A stretch of 64,000 nucleotides of DNA from JBGVMW01 sp045125095 (GCA_045125095.1 JBGVMW010000309.1:1-64000); one strand, 5' to 3'; counted from the first letter of the stretch, positions 33,103-40,684 are shown. The notes: generated by a model from the sequence alone, not told the origin. Program-made: numbers and translations.

Positions 33103-33416
33103 TTTTCGGAGCTTGCTGCAGATTGTTTGCGGCGGGCTCTTTTTTCTTTGTCTCTAACATTGATTTGAAAATTATCGTGGGATTTTATTTCCTGAATTGC
33201 TTTTTGCAGAGTAGGTTGGTTTCTGTGTGGATGATATTCATCAGAACGATTATGCTTGTGAGTAATTTTGCAAGTTTTGAAGGTGGGATATTCTTCGTGC
33301 TGAATACACCAGTAATGTTTGGTATTTTTCGATTGGAGCGTTATTGAGTAGCAGCCGGCAAAAATCACATTGAAATAGCTGCGGTCAATGCTTTGTATTT
33401 CTTTTTGCGTAAACAA
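33099..33416 (-). CDS. Small conserved phage protein, unknown function
   Basis: This 105-residue protein starts with TTG at 33416, six bases after AAAGGAGG; that ribosome binding site decides the start. The first half reads as a compact beta-rich domain (YFNVIFAGCYSITLQSKNTK, HYWCIQHEEY) similar to small phage proteins seen beside late regulators. The last 40 residues are basic and helical. Its four-base 3' overlap with the sigma/ArpU-like gene on the opposite strand marks the end of the early operon. I know no function. Confidence 0.65.
   Translation of the reverse strand: MFTQKEIQSIDRSYFNVIFAGCYSITLQSKNTKHYWCIQHEEYPTFKTCKITHKHNRSDEYHPHRNQPTLQKAIQEIKSHDNFQINVRDKEKRARRKQSAASSEN
33109..33146 (+). 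terminator. Terminator of the early operon
   Basis: GAGCTTGCTGC at 33109-33119 pairs with GCGGCGGGCTC at 33129-33139, followed by TTTTTT. It lies directly after the sigma/ArpU-like gene and overlaps the 3' end of the leftward gene coming the other way. Confidence 0.8.
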
Positions 33417-33525
33417 TAGGTTCCTCCTTTGGATATAAAAACTGCGAGTTATAAAAACGTAGCACGATAGCCTAATACAAAATTTCAATAGTTCAATTAA
33501 TAGGATAATTTGGAATGAAGTATTC

Positions 33526-33714
33526 CTAAGAGTGAGCTTCTGCCTGAATTACGGGTTCTAATTCGACAATGAGCTTACCTTGATCGTAAGATACGATTAC
33601 GTGGTCACCGACTTGGTAACCGAGATTAGATAACCATTCACCTTGGAGGTTTATTCTTGGAATATTCCTCTTTTGGCCTGGTGCTTCATAAATCTTCAAA
33701 TGTCTTTCTTTCAT
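33526..33714 (-). CDS. SymE-like toxin/AbrB-fold protein
   Basis: This 62-residue protein resembles the SymE family (RHLKIYEAPGQKRNIPRINL, then GEWLSNLGYQVGDHVIV), small proteins of AbrB-like fold; in Escherichia coli SymE is an SOS-induced RNA-cleaving toxin held down by an antisense RNA. I start it at 33714, where AAAGGAGG precedes the ATG; the longer frame is rejected. A -10-like ATTATA lies at 33752-33757 for leftward transcription. It is divergent from the unknown gene at 33843. Whether it is toxic here, and whether an antisense RNA exists, cannot be seen. Confidence 0.75.
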   Translation of the reverse strand: MKERHLKIYEAPGQKRNIPRINLQGEWLSNLGYQVGDHVIVSYDQGKLIVELEPVIQAEAHS

Positions 33715-33842
33715 TGGCGCCTCCTTTCCGGCTACCAATGCTACGAAAAATATTATACTAGATTGTGTCGAAAAATAAAACACATTTATTAAAAAAGGGT
33801 GTTATAATATCAAAAAACAAAAGGTATTAGTTGGAGGCTGAA

Positions 33843-34472
33843 ATGGATGAAAAGGGAAAAGCTGAAAAATCATATAATGATATAGTTGATGAGAATCTAA
33901 AGAAAATATTAGAAGGTGAGATTGATGATATAGAAGATCCTGATGAAAAATCGAAATACAGTATTGAAATAGATGGTGTAAGTATTCTTTTATCGCAAGA
34001 TGGTTTGTGCAGTAAAAAGAGAATTGTGGAATTTTGCGGAGAAGATGTAAAAAAGCAAAAGGATGATTACGAATTGATTAGATCAAAAATGTTTGGAGTT
34101 CTTTTTTGGCCAGCATATGCTATGAGCATAAACACGATGAGAAATTCAAAATTTAAAGATAGAATTGATTTGCTACTTAATGATATCCATTCATTTTATG
34201 AAATAGTAGATGAAAAAACAGAGCTAACATCTGATGTTGTGAAAAGAATATGGGAGAACTGTGAATTAGCAAGAGCCTATTTATTTCCAAATACGTTTTA
34301 CTGGTTAAGGTCTTTTAAGAATTTTTCCGGCTTTATAAAAAAAGACAAGAAGGATATTAGTTGTTTTGTGCCAAATCCAATTGATGAGCCTTGGCCGGGT
34401 ACAGGAAAAGGATTTACAAAAGAATACTATGAAGCATTATTATCACGAATAAGAGAATATAAAAAAATTTAA
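33843..34472 (+). CDS. AT-rich unknown cargo gene
   Basis: I do not recognise this 209-residue protein. It is acidic at the start (ILEGEIDDIEDPDEKSKYSI), then mixed, with conserved-looking aromatic stretches (FGVLFWPAYAMSINTMRNSK, FYWLRSFKNFSGFIK) and an end reading CFVPNPIDEPWPGTGKGF. It is much richer in A and T than the phage genes around it, which suggests separate acquisition. It has its own extended -10 box (TGTTATAAT at 33800-33808) and GGAGG before the ATG at 33843. Divergent from the SymE-like gene and just ahead of the late promoter, it has the marks of a lysogenic cargo gene, perhaps defensive. Confidence 0.7.
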   Translation: MDEKGKAEKSYNDIVDENLKKILEGEIDDIEDPDEKSKYSIEIDGVSILLSQDGLCSKKRIVEFCGEDVKKQKDDYELIRSKMFGVLFWPAYAMSINTMRNSKFKDRIDLLLNDIHSFYEIVDEKTELTSDVVKRIWENCELARAYLFPNTFYWLRSFKNFSGFIKKDKKDISCFVPNPIDEPWPGTGKGFTKEYYEALLSRIREYKKI

Positions 34473-34488
34473 GAAAAGTAAAATATGC

Positions 34489-34589
34489 TATTGCCGATAT
34501 TGCTATTGCCGAAGGCAACTCTTGTGAGCACTTTTTCAAAAAATCGGAAATGTTTTTCTAAAATAGGTGTGATATTATTAAACTGCGAA
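34489..34589 (+). promoter_or_regulatory. Copy 1 of a 92-bp promoter-like repeat ahead of the late genes
   Basis: 34498-34589 aligns without gaps to 62176-62267; by hand I count 71 identical bases of 92. Conserved blocks are TATTGCTATTGCCGAAG, CGG.AATGTTTTTC and GGTGTGATATTATTAAA. The last holds an extended -10 (TG, one base, TATTAT) without a good -35, as in activator-dependent promoters. Three TATTGC hexamers stand at 34489, 34498 and 34504. Just behind it lies a terminator. It is probably the late promoter, needing a phage activator such as the ArpU-like protein. Confidence 0.65.
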
Positions 34590-34600
34590 GAATTGTAGGA

Positions 34601-34632
34601 AGCCTACTGGACCAAATCCAGCGGGCTTTTTT
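34601..34632 (+). terminator. Terminator about 20-45 bases after the putative late promoter
   Basis: GCCTACTGGA and TCCAGCGGGC form a stem with one mismatch and one G-U pair around CCAAA, followed by TTTTTT. If the promoter-like unit before it is active, this terminator would end a transcript of only some tens of bases unless antitermination occurs. It could also end the transcript of the cargo gene. Confidence 0.7.
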
Positions 34633-34709
34633 CTTTGCTTTCTTTGGTGCGGGGAGATGTGGAGTTTCCTATCCTTTCGCCGCACCTCCCTTTAGGAAGG
34701 AGTGATGGT

Positions 34710-35072
34710 ATGCCATACAGACCAAGCGTACCTTGTAAGCACCCAAGGTGTCCTGCACTGGTGCCTTATGGAAGTGGCCCGTATTGTGACGAGCACAAGG
34801 CCGCCCACCAAGGAGACAGAGAAAGCGCCAGCAGGCGTGGGTACAACAGTCGTTGGCAGAAGGCCCGCGTTAGGTACCTGCACAGCCACCCATTGTGTGT
34901 GGAGTGCAAGAAGGCAGGCAAGCTAACACAAGCCACCGTCGTTGACCATATTGTACCGCATCGTGGTGATCAGAAGCTGTTCTGGGATGAGAGTAACTGG
35001 CAGCCGCTTTGCAAGCCTTGTCATGATAAGAAGACTTGGAACGAGGATAACAATCCAACTTATAAATTTTAG
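34710..35072 (+). CDS. HNH endonuclease next to the packaging site
   Basis: This 120-residue protein is an HNH endonuclease of the type linked to cos-packaging phages. It has CKHPRCPALV...CDEHK near the start and the HNH core CVECKKAGKLTQATVVDHIV, then WQPLCKPCHDKKT with the last His-Cys pairs. Such enzymes work with terminase to cut phage DNA for packaging. The start at 34710 follows AAGGAGTGATGGT. It lies just ahead of the cos-like hairpin, as usual, but the terminase genes are six kilobases away because the accessory block intervenes. Confidence 0.9.
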   Translation: MPYRPSVPCKHPRCPALVPYGSGPYCDEHKAAHQGDRESASRRGYNSRWQKARVRYLHSHPLCVECKKAGKLTQATVVDHIVPHRGDQKLFWDESNWQPLCKPCHDKKTWNEDNNPTYKF

Positions 35073-35109
35073 TAGGTTGAGGCGGTTATCCTTCTGCATG
35101 GGTGTAAGA

Positions 35110-35215
35110 GTGACAGGGGAGGGGCGGTCTTAATCTCTACAGGGCAAAAGCCTGAAGACCGATGCCCCCTCAAACGCGCATTTTCGCGAAATTGAAAAGG
35201 GGCAAGTGTAGGTGT
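35110..35215. other. Probable cos/packaging region
   Basis: Arms GGGGCGGTCTT (35121-35131) and AAGACCGATGCCCC (35155-35168) form a long hairpin with an inner AGGGCAAAAGCCT. Next come CCCCTCAAACGCGC and the palindrome TTTCGCGAAA. This layout directly after an HNH gene is typical of cos regions in HK97-like Firmicutes phages. No gene occupies 35073-35334. Exact cut positions cannot be read from the sequence. Confidence 0.55.
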
Positions 35216-35334
35216 ACGCGAATGATAACAGTTGAGACCGCAGTAAAATAAAGGAATAGTAAAAAATAAGGGTGTGAACTGTGCGTTGGGATTGTTTATT
35301 CCAGCGCTATTTTATTGCCCGGAAAGGAGTGCTC

Positions 35335-35865
35335 ATGTTAACAGACGAACAGAAGAAACGAATCACAGAAATGAGACTTGAAGGTATGGGTTATCAAGCC
35401 ATAGCGAATGCATTAGGTGATGGAGTGTCAAAAGGAAACGTCAGATATTTTTGTAAGACCAGAGGTCTGGTGGGTACTCCTGATTTGATTGCACTTAATT
35501 ATGATACTCACAGGGAAAACCCAAAATACTGTAAGCAGTGTGGTACCCGCCTTATTCGAAATAAGCATTCTGGAGTAAAGCTCTTTTGCAATGATAAGTG
35601 CAGGCGTGAATGGTGGAAGGCAAATCCAAATGACAATGAAGCAACCAGGAAGACACCGATAGAGATTACCTGTGAATATTGTTACGAGAAGTTCATCTCG
35701 TATGGGAACCCGAATCGTAAATACTGCAGCCATGATTGTTATATTAAGCATCGCTTCTGGACTGATCCAGACGCAAAAGTCACTGCTTCTGAGATAAAAA
35801 TGAGACAAGCTGCAAAGGGTAAAACCAATGAAGTAAAGGAAATTGTAATGAAAAGAATATCGTAG
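35335..35865 (+). CDS. Helix-turn-helix and zinc-finger phage protein (annotated as sigma-like in relatives)
   Basis: This 176-residue protein starts with a helix-turn-helix of resolvase/sigma type (EQKKRITEMRLEGMGYQAIA, residues 4-23) and continues with three short Cys patterns: CKQCG (near 64), CNDKC (near 81) and CEYC...CSHDC (near 111-133). These suggest two zinc ribbons. It is probably a DNA-binding regulator of the late or accessory block. The start at 35335 follows AAGGAG. It lies between the cos region and the radical SAM gene, nine bases from the latter. Confidence 0.75.
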   Translation: MLTDEQKKRITEMRLEGMGYQAIANALGDGVSKGNVRYFCKTRGLVGTPDLIALNYDTHRENPKYCKQCGTRLIRNKHSGVKLFCNDKCRREWWKANPNDNEATRKTPIEITCEYCYEKFISYGNPNRKYCSHDCYIKHRFWTDPDAKVTASEIKMRQAAKGKTNEVKEIVMKRIS

Positions 35866-35874
35866 GAGGCAGGA

Positions 35875-36978
35875 ATGCGGATAGCAATTATTGATGCAGA
35901 CCTGATAGGAAGGAAACGACATAGATTTCCGAATCTGGTTTGTATGAAGCTATCAGGTTTCTACAAAGAGCAGGGTGCGATGGTTCATTTGAAGCTGGAC
36001 TATGAAAGCCTGCGGGCATATGACAAAGTTTATATATCGAAGGTGTTTATGGATACGCCGGTGCCAAGTGAAGTGCTCGAACTACCAAATGTAACCTATG
36101 GTGGTACGGGCTTTTTTTATGACAAGGCACCAAGACTTCCGGAGGAAATCGAACACCATATGCCGGATTATCATTTGTATGATGATTGGGTAGCAAAGCA
36201 GTTATCTTCTGGTGGCAAGAAATGTGAATACATATATTACACAGAGTATTCCATCGGCTTTTTGACAAGAGGCTGCTTTCGTAAATGCTCCTTTTGTGTG
36301 AATCAGAATTATGACAGAGTGCATGTACATTCTGCGCTTTCAGAATTTTTAGATGTAAGTCGCAAAAAGATATGCCTGCTGGATGATAACTTCCTCGGAT
36401 GTCCTTCCTGGAAGGAAATGCTTAGTGAGCTTAAGGAAACTGGTAAGCCATTTCAATTTAAACAGGGCCTTGATGAAAGGTTACTGACAGAGGAGAAATG
36501 TGAAGCATTGTTTTCCGGGAAATATGATGGTGATTATATTTTTGCATTTGATAATGTTGCGGATGCTGAGCTTATTGAAAAGAAGATGGCGCTTGCAAGA
36601 AGGTATACAAATCGGGTGCTTAAGTTTTATTGTTTTACCGGATTTGATAGGGCTGATAAATGGGATGCTACTTTCTGGAAACAGGACATATTTGATTTGT
36701 TTACCAGAATAGAAATACTCATGAAGCATAAATGCCTGCCTTATGTGATGCGCTTTAATCGTTATGAGGAAAGTCCGTACCGAGGTGTTTATATCAGTAT
36801 TGCAAGATGGTGCAACCAGCCATCGTTTTTTAAGAAAAAGAGTCTGCGGGAATTTGCAGACTTAAATGGCAAGACGAGTGCTTGTTATAGATATCTAAGC
36901 GATTTCGAGGAGAAGTTTCCTGAAGTCGCTTATTTTTATGATTTGAAATTTGAAAGGAGTAGCAAAGATGGAGTTTAA
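35875..36978 (+). CDS. Phage-borne radical SAM enzyme
   Basis: This 367-residue protein has the radical SAM cluster motif in GCFRKCSFC (CxxxCxxC, near residues 134-142), which binds a 4Fe-4S cluster and cleaves SAM to a radical. Before it, residues 1-115 resemble the Rossmann-like start of B12-binding radical SAM proteins (RIAIIDADLIGRKRHRFPNL) without an obvious cobalamin motif. After it, CLLDDNFLGCP and FKQGLDERLLT follow the TIM-barrel pattern. Substrate unknown. It overlaps the ParB-methyltransferase gene by 11 bases, so both are translated together. In a phage late region such an enzyme is unexpected; it may modify DNA, RNA or a peptide. Confidence 0.85.
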   Translation: MRIAIIDADLIGRKRHRFPNLVCMKLSGFYKEQGAMVHLKLDYESLRAYDKVYISKVFMDTPVPSEVLELPNVTYGGTGFFYDKAPRLPEEIEHHMPDYHLYDDWVAKQLSSGGKKCEYIYYTEYSIGFLTRGCFRKCSFCVNQNYDRVHVHSALSEFLDVSRKKICLLDDNFLGCPSWKEMLSELKETGKPFQFKQGLDERLLTEEKCEALFSGKYDGDYIFAFDNVADAELIEKKMALARRYTNRVLKFYCFTGFDRADKWDATFWKQDIFDLFTRIEILMKHKCLPYVMRFNRYEESPYRGVYISIARWCNQPSFFKKKSLREFADLNGKTSACYRYLSDFEEKFPEVAYFYDLKFERSSKDGV

Positions 36979-38224
36979 GAAATTAAAGATTGCTGATTTG
37001 GTGCCAGCTTCCTACAATCCTAGGAAAGCACTAAAGCCCGGTGATGCGGAATATGAGAAAATCAAAAAAAGTATTACGGAGTTTGGGTATGTGGATCCGG
37101 TAATTGTAAATGATGATATGACAGTTATTGGCGGGCACCAGAGATTAACGGTGCTAAAGGATTTAGGATTTGAGGAGATTGATTGTGTTGTAATATCAAT
37201 CGATAAAACAAAGGAAAAGGCACTGAATATTGCACTTAACAAAATCACTGGTGAGTGGAATAAAGAGCTTTTAGCGGATTTGATTAAGGACCTGCAGGAG
37301 GCAGACTTTGAGGTGGCCTTTACTGGTTTTGAACCACCGGAAGTTGAGCAGCTTTTCAATAGTGTGCATGATAAGAAAATCACAGAGGATGCTTTTGATG
37401 TGGATGAGGAGTTGAACAGTCCGGCATTTTCAAAAGTTGGTGATGTGTGGCTTCTTGGTAGACACAGAGTATGTTGCGGAGATAGCACACTGCCAGAAAC
37501 TTATGACACCTTAATGGCTGGTGCGAAGGCAAATATGGTTCTTACAGATCCTCCTTACAACGTAAATGTTGAGGAGACAGCCGGAAAGATTAAAAACGAT
37601 AACATGGCAGATGAAGATTTTTATAATTTCCTCTTTGCTGCGTTTGTAAATATGGAGCATGCAATGGAACAGGATGCTTCGATTTATGTTTTTCATGCGG
37701 ATACGGAAGGGTTGAATTTCAGAAAGGCTTTTGCTGCAGCAGGTTTTTATTTATCAGGCTGTTGCATTTGGAAAAAGAATGCATTGGTACTTGGTAGAAG
37801 TCCTTACCAGTGGCAGCATGAGCCTTGCCTCTATGGCTGGAAGAAGGGCGGAAAGCATAACTGGTATTCGGATAGAAAGCAGACTACCATTTGGGAATAT
37901 GATCGCCCGAAGGCAAGTAAGGACCATCCTACCATGAAGCCGGTAGCACTGATGGCTTATCCAATCCAGAATTCTTGTATGAGTAACTGCATTGTACTGG
38001 ATCCATTTCTTGGTTCCGGTTCGACTTTAATTGCCTGTGAGCAGACGGGCCGCATTTGTTACGGTATAGAATTGGATGAGAAGTTCATGGATGTAATTGT
38101 AAAGCGTTTCATTGAGCAGACCGGTTCAGAGGATAATATTTTCGTTATTCGAGATGGTGTGAAGATACCATATGCCGAGGTAAAACCTGCCGATGAAAAT
38201 ATCTTAGAAAATACACAGAATTAA
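36968..38224 (+). CDS. ParB-domain/DNA methyltransferase fusion
   Basis: This 418-residue protein has an N-terminal ParB/Srx-like domain (residues 1-110; SYNPRKALKPGD and VIGGHQRLTVLKDLGF) and a C-terminal N4/N6 DNA methyltransferase of the beta type: catalytic LTDPPYNVN near residue 188, then SAM motif FLGSGSTLIACEQTG near 338. Such phage proteins modify phage DNA and avoid host restriction. The start at 36968 follows AAAGGAG. It is translationally coupled to the radical SAM gene, which raises the chance that both act on the same DNA target; that link is inference. Confidence 0.9.
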   Translation: MEFKKLKIADLVPASYNPRKALKPGDAEYEKIKKSITEFGYVDPVIVNDDMTVIGGHQRLTVLKDLGFEEIDCVVISIDKTKEKALNIALNKITGEWNKELLADLIKDLQEADFEVAFTGFEPPEVEQLFNSVHDKKITEDAFDVDEELNSPAFSKVGDVWLLGRHRVCCGDSTLPETYDTLMAGAKANMVLTDPPYNVNVEETAGKIKNDNMADEDFYNFLFAAFVNMEHAMEQDASIYVFHADTEGLNFRKAFAAAGFYLSGCCIWKKNALVLGRSPYQWQHEPCLYGWKKGGKHNWYSDRKQTTIWEYDRPKASKDHPTMKPVALMAYPIQNSCMSNCIVLDPFLGSGSTLIACEQTGRICYGIELDEKFMDVIVKRFIEQTGSEDNIFVIRDGVKIPYAEVKPADENILENTQN

Positions 38225-38225
38225 C

Positions 38226-38266
38226 TTGCTATTTCTGCCGGGTAGAGTGATATATGTACTACCAAA
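38226..38266 (+). promoter_or_regulatory. Shared upstream motif, copy A
   Basis: The core (38244-38266) reads AGAGTGA-TATATGTAC-TACCAAA and lies just before the ribosome binding site of the pseudo-amidoligase gene. Copies B (40229-40251), C (40765-40787) and D (62395-62417) precede other genes at similar distance. Copies A and C are also alike further upstream, including TTG(C/A)TA followed 19 bases later by the AT-rich centre, so a promoter reading is possible. The function is unknown. Confidence 0.65.
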
Positions 38267-38285
38267 GGAAAAGGAGGAACACAGC

Positions 38286-39083
38286 ATGGAAATTATGTGT
38301 TTAGTAGCAGACAGAAAAGAGTTAGTAGCCGCCATTGAAAACTTAAGCGGCAAGATGAAGTACCAGGGACCACCTACATTTGCTTACAAGAATGAGGTGG
38401 CAACGGTGCTTAGAGATGGAACCTTGGTAATCGAGGATATGGAAGCAAACAGGGAGTTACTTCTTAGCCTTGCAGACCAGAAGCTCATTGATGATTCTTG
38501 GAATGAGGACAGAGAGGTGCTTAGCATTTCACTTCCTTTGGAGAAGCATACAGCCCAGAGCCTTGTCAACCTGGTATCCATTTTCTACACCAAGGCTGCA
38601 ATCATCAACAAAGCAATCGGTGCACCAAGAGCCTTTGAAATAAACGAGCGCTTCATTGAAGCCATTATGGAGGAACCGCCAACGGAAGTTAGTGAGTTCC
38701 TTTCTTTGTGGGAAGAATGCGGAAGTGACAACATGACAAAGGGCCTTGATTTTTACGAGGGCAAGATAAACTTCACTGGCTTCCCGGTAACAGAAAACAG
38801 CGACTGGGTAAAAACCTACACAGAGCTTGCTGCAGCAATTAACAAGCTGGCCTTGGAATCCAAGTATATCAAAATCAATCCGGAGCCAATCGAGAATGAG
38901 AAGTATTCCTTCCGAGTGTGGTTGATGCGCATTGGCTTTGGTGGAACAGAGCATAAGACTTCCAGAAAGCTCTTGCTGGGCAACCTAAGCGGCCACACAG
39001 CCTTCAGAACCGAAGACCAGAAGGAAGCGCACAAGCAGAAGTATCTGGCAAAGAAAGCGGAAGCTGCAAATGAAGAATCTTAA
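38286..39083 (+). CDS. Amidoligase paralogue lacking the catalytic motifs
   Basis: This 265-residue protein is annotated nowhere that I recall, but its second half aligns with the amidoligase encoded next: LVNLVSIFYTKAAIINKAIG against IVNLVTLVGSKEQLIYRALG, and KYSFRVWLMRIGFGG against KYLFRCFLLRLGLSG, with LLLGNLSGHTAF against LLLSKLTGDSAW. The first half lacks the GVEIEF and HIHVD catalytic motifs seen in the neighbour. I therefore read it as a duplicated, catalytically inactive partner, perhaps forming a heteromer with the active enzyme. The start at 38286 follows GGAGG; its end overlaps the amidoligase gene by 14 bases. Motif copy A precedes it. Confidence 0.75.
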   Translation: MEIMCLVADRKELVAAIENLSGKMKYQGPPTFAYKNEVATVLRDGTLVIEDMEANRELLLSLADQKLIDDSWNEDREVLSISLPLEKHTAQSLVNLVSIFYTKAAIINKAIGAPRAFEINERFIEAIMEEPPTEVSEFLSLWEECGSDNMTKGLDFYEGKINFTGFPVTENSDWVKTYTELAAAINKLALESKYIKINPEPIENEKYSFRVWLMRIGFGGTEHKTSRKLLLGNLSGHTAFRTEDQKEAHKQKYLAKKAEAANEES

Positions 39084-39927
39084 GTATGGAGTTGAGATAG
39101 AGTTCCTGGGAATAACCAGAGAAGCTGCTGCAGAGGTTATGGCAGACTTCTTTGGTACCGGGTTCTTTTATGAAGGCGGAGAACTTAAGGAAAGAGATAT
39201 CGCAGATAGTAATCAGCGACTTTGGAGAGTGGTACGAGATGCCAGTATCGATGCCTACTCGGATGAGGAGCAATGTGAGCTGGTTACACCGATTCTTACG
39301 TATTCTGATTTGGAGATTTTACAGCAGCTTGTTGCAAAGTTAAAGGCAGCAGGGGCTAGCGTGAATAGAAGTTGTGGTTTGCATATCCATGTTGATGCAA
39401 AGAACTTTACTCCGCAGGCGATTGTGAATCTTGTTACCTTGGTAGGAAGTAAAGAACAGCTTATCTATCGGGCCCTTGGAATACCGAAGGGCCGAATGCG
39501 ATATTGCAAACGAATCAATGATGAACTTGTGGAGAGCATTCTTAAGAAGAAACCAGAAAGCCTGGAGGAGCTTAGGAAAGAGTGGTATTTGGAATCGCCC
39601 TATGAAACGGTAGTAGGAAAATATCACAGCACCAGATATCATGGCTTGAATTTGCATGCAATGTTTACCAAGGGAACGGTAGAATTTCGATTGTTCAATT
39701 CGACGCTTGAGGAGAAGGAAGTAAAAGCCTATATTCAATTCGCCTTAGCTCTTTGCAAGCAGGCGCAGGTTCATAAAAAGGCAGTTATGAAGAAAACCAA
39801 CAGTTACAATGACAAGTATTTATTCCGGTGCTTTTTACTAAGGCTTGGACTAAGTGGTGATGAATTTAAGGATTGCCGCCAGGTTCTTCTTAGCAAGCTA
39901 ACCGGTGATAGTGCATGGAAAGGATGA
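39070..39927 (+). CDS. Amidoligase family protein (glutamine synthetase-like fold)
   Basis: This 285-residue protein belongs to the Amidoligase_2 family, ATP-dependent COOH-NH2 ligases of glutamine synthetase-like fold that are thought to join amino acids or peptides. Metal and nucleotide motifs are visible: KYGVEIEFLG at residues 5-14, CELVTPIL near 72, LHIHVD near 99-104 and GTVEFRLFNSTL near 204. All key acidic and His residues are present, so the enzyme is probably active. The substrate is unknown. It overlaps its inactive paralogue upstream and is followed by the DUF4314 gene, a usual companion in phages. Confidence 0.88.
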   Translation: MKNLKYGVEIEFLGITREAAAEVMADFFGTGFFYEGGELKERDIADSNQRLWRVVRDASIDAYSDEEQCELVTPILTYSDLEILQQLVAKLKAAGASVNRSCGLHIHVDAKNFTPQAIVNLVTLVGSKEQLIYRALGIPKGRMRYCKRINDELVESILKKKPESLEELRKEWYLESPYETVVGKYHSTRYHGLNLHAMFTKGTVEFRLFNSTLEEKEVKAYIQFALALCKQAQVHKKAVMKKTNSYNDKYLFRCFLLRLGLSGDEFKDCRQVLLSKLTGDSAWKG

Positions 39928-39931
39928 GATT

Positions 39932-40159
39932 ATGTTTGGAGCACCAAAGAATGTAGTTGATAGATTAAAAGCAGAATATCCTGCAGGTACCAGAGTAGAG
40001 CTTATTCGAATGGAGGATGAGTATAGTAGATTAAGGCCGGGTGACAAGGGAACTGTTACTGGCGTAGATGATATTGGAACGATTCATGTTTCATGGGATT
40101 GTGGTTCCTCACTTGGAGTTGCTTATGGAGAGGATTTGTGTAAGAAGATTTCAGAATAA
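39932..40159 (+). CDS. DUF4314 protein
   Basis: This 75-residue protein matches DUF4314, a small beta-barrel (KOW/SH3-like) domain: AGTRVELIRMEDEYSRLRPG, then DKGTVTGVDDIGTIHVSWD. Such proteins lie next to amidoligases in many Firmicutes phages; their role is unknown and they might be substrate or cofactor of the ligase. The start at 39932 follows AAAGGATGAGATT. It follows the amidoligase by four bases, so it is co-translated. Confidence 0.85.
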   Translation: MFGAPKNVVDRLKAEYPAGTRVELIRMEDEYSRLRPGDKGTVTGVDDIGTIHVSWDCGSSLGVAYGEDLCKKISE

Positions 40160-40228
40160 ACTGCACAAAAGCAGGTACCTATATTTGTTTAATATATGAT
40201 CCGAATTAACTGGATATATATGTACTTT

Positions 40229-40251
40229 AGAGCGAATATGTACCTACCAAA
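40229..40251 (+). promoter_or_regulatory. Shared upstream motif, copy B
   Basis: AGAGCGA-ATATGTAC-CTACCAAA lies 21 bases before the ATG of the next gene. An additional ATATATGTAC stands 15 bases upstream (40215-40224), so the centre of the motif is doubled here. Confidence 0.6.
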
Positions 40252-40271
40252 AGAAAAGGAGGCACATAGCC

Positions 40272-40649
40272 ATGATGAAAAGAATTGAAGTTTTAGACAA
40301 AGCCGCAGAGGTAGGAACAAAATATTGCGACATTAAGGTTAATCCTACCTTCGGAGCAGCATACTTTTATAGCCAGGATGCAGGAAACGACCTTATTAAT
40401 TTTAGCGAGGTCATTTGGGACCACGATATTGATGAGATTTTGGAAGACTGCAGAAGGTTTGGAATTACCGAATTTACCATTTCGAGCACCTTTTCAAGCC
40501 TGATTGTTACAATTGCAGAGCTTGAAAAGAGGGGCTGCAAGCTGGAAGGCTTGGTTGAGATCAATAGCCGCTACGATGATTGGAAGTCTTGCTTTGAAGG
40601 AGAAACAAGGAAAGAAAGAATTCCAGCATTTAAGATTAGCCTTTCATAA
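40272..40649 (+). CDS. Small accessory-block protein, DUF7698-like
   Basis: This 125-residue protein has an alpha/beta pattern (YFYSQDAGNDLINFSEVIWD, then FGITEFTISSTFSSLIVTIA) and a C-terminal FKISLS. Similar proteins occur in Clostridia phages beside DUF4314 and DUF7678 genes; no function is known. GGAGG precedes the ATG, and motif copy B precedes it. A terminator follows 16 bases after the stop codon, so with copy B as promoter it could form its own transcript unit. Confidence 0.7.
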   Translation: MMKRIEVLDKAAEVGTKYCDIKVNPTFGAAYFYSQDAGNDLINFSEVIWDHDIDEILEDCRRFGITEFTISSTFSSLIVTIAELEKRGCKLEGLVEINSRYDDWKSCFEGETRKERIPAFKISLS

Positions 40650-40664
40650 AAGGCAAAAGCCAGA

Positions 40665-40684
40665 GAGCCCAGAGGGGCTTTTTG
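40665..40684 (+). terminator. Intrinsic terminator in the accessory block
   Basis: AGCCC, loop AGAG, and GGGCT form a short GC-rich stem followed by TTTTT. It stands after the small gene at 40272-40649 and before the next motif copy and gene. Confidence 0.65.

Noticed and set aside
33123..33347. Plus-strand frame of 74 codons opposite the small leftward gene
   Set aside because: It lies behind the early terminator and lacks a ribosome binding site, while the minus-strand gene has AAAGGAGG at the right distance from TTG.
35428..35922. Minus-strand frame of 164 codons opposite the helix-turn-helix/zinc gene
   Set aside because: The plus-strand gene has a good ribosome binding site and clear zinc motifs; the opposite frame has neither and shows no domain.
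38529..38954. Minus-strand frame of 141 codons opposite the pseudo-amidoligase gene
   Set aside because: No ribosome binding site or domain; the plus-strand product aligns with the neighbouring amidoligase, which settles the coding strand.
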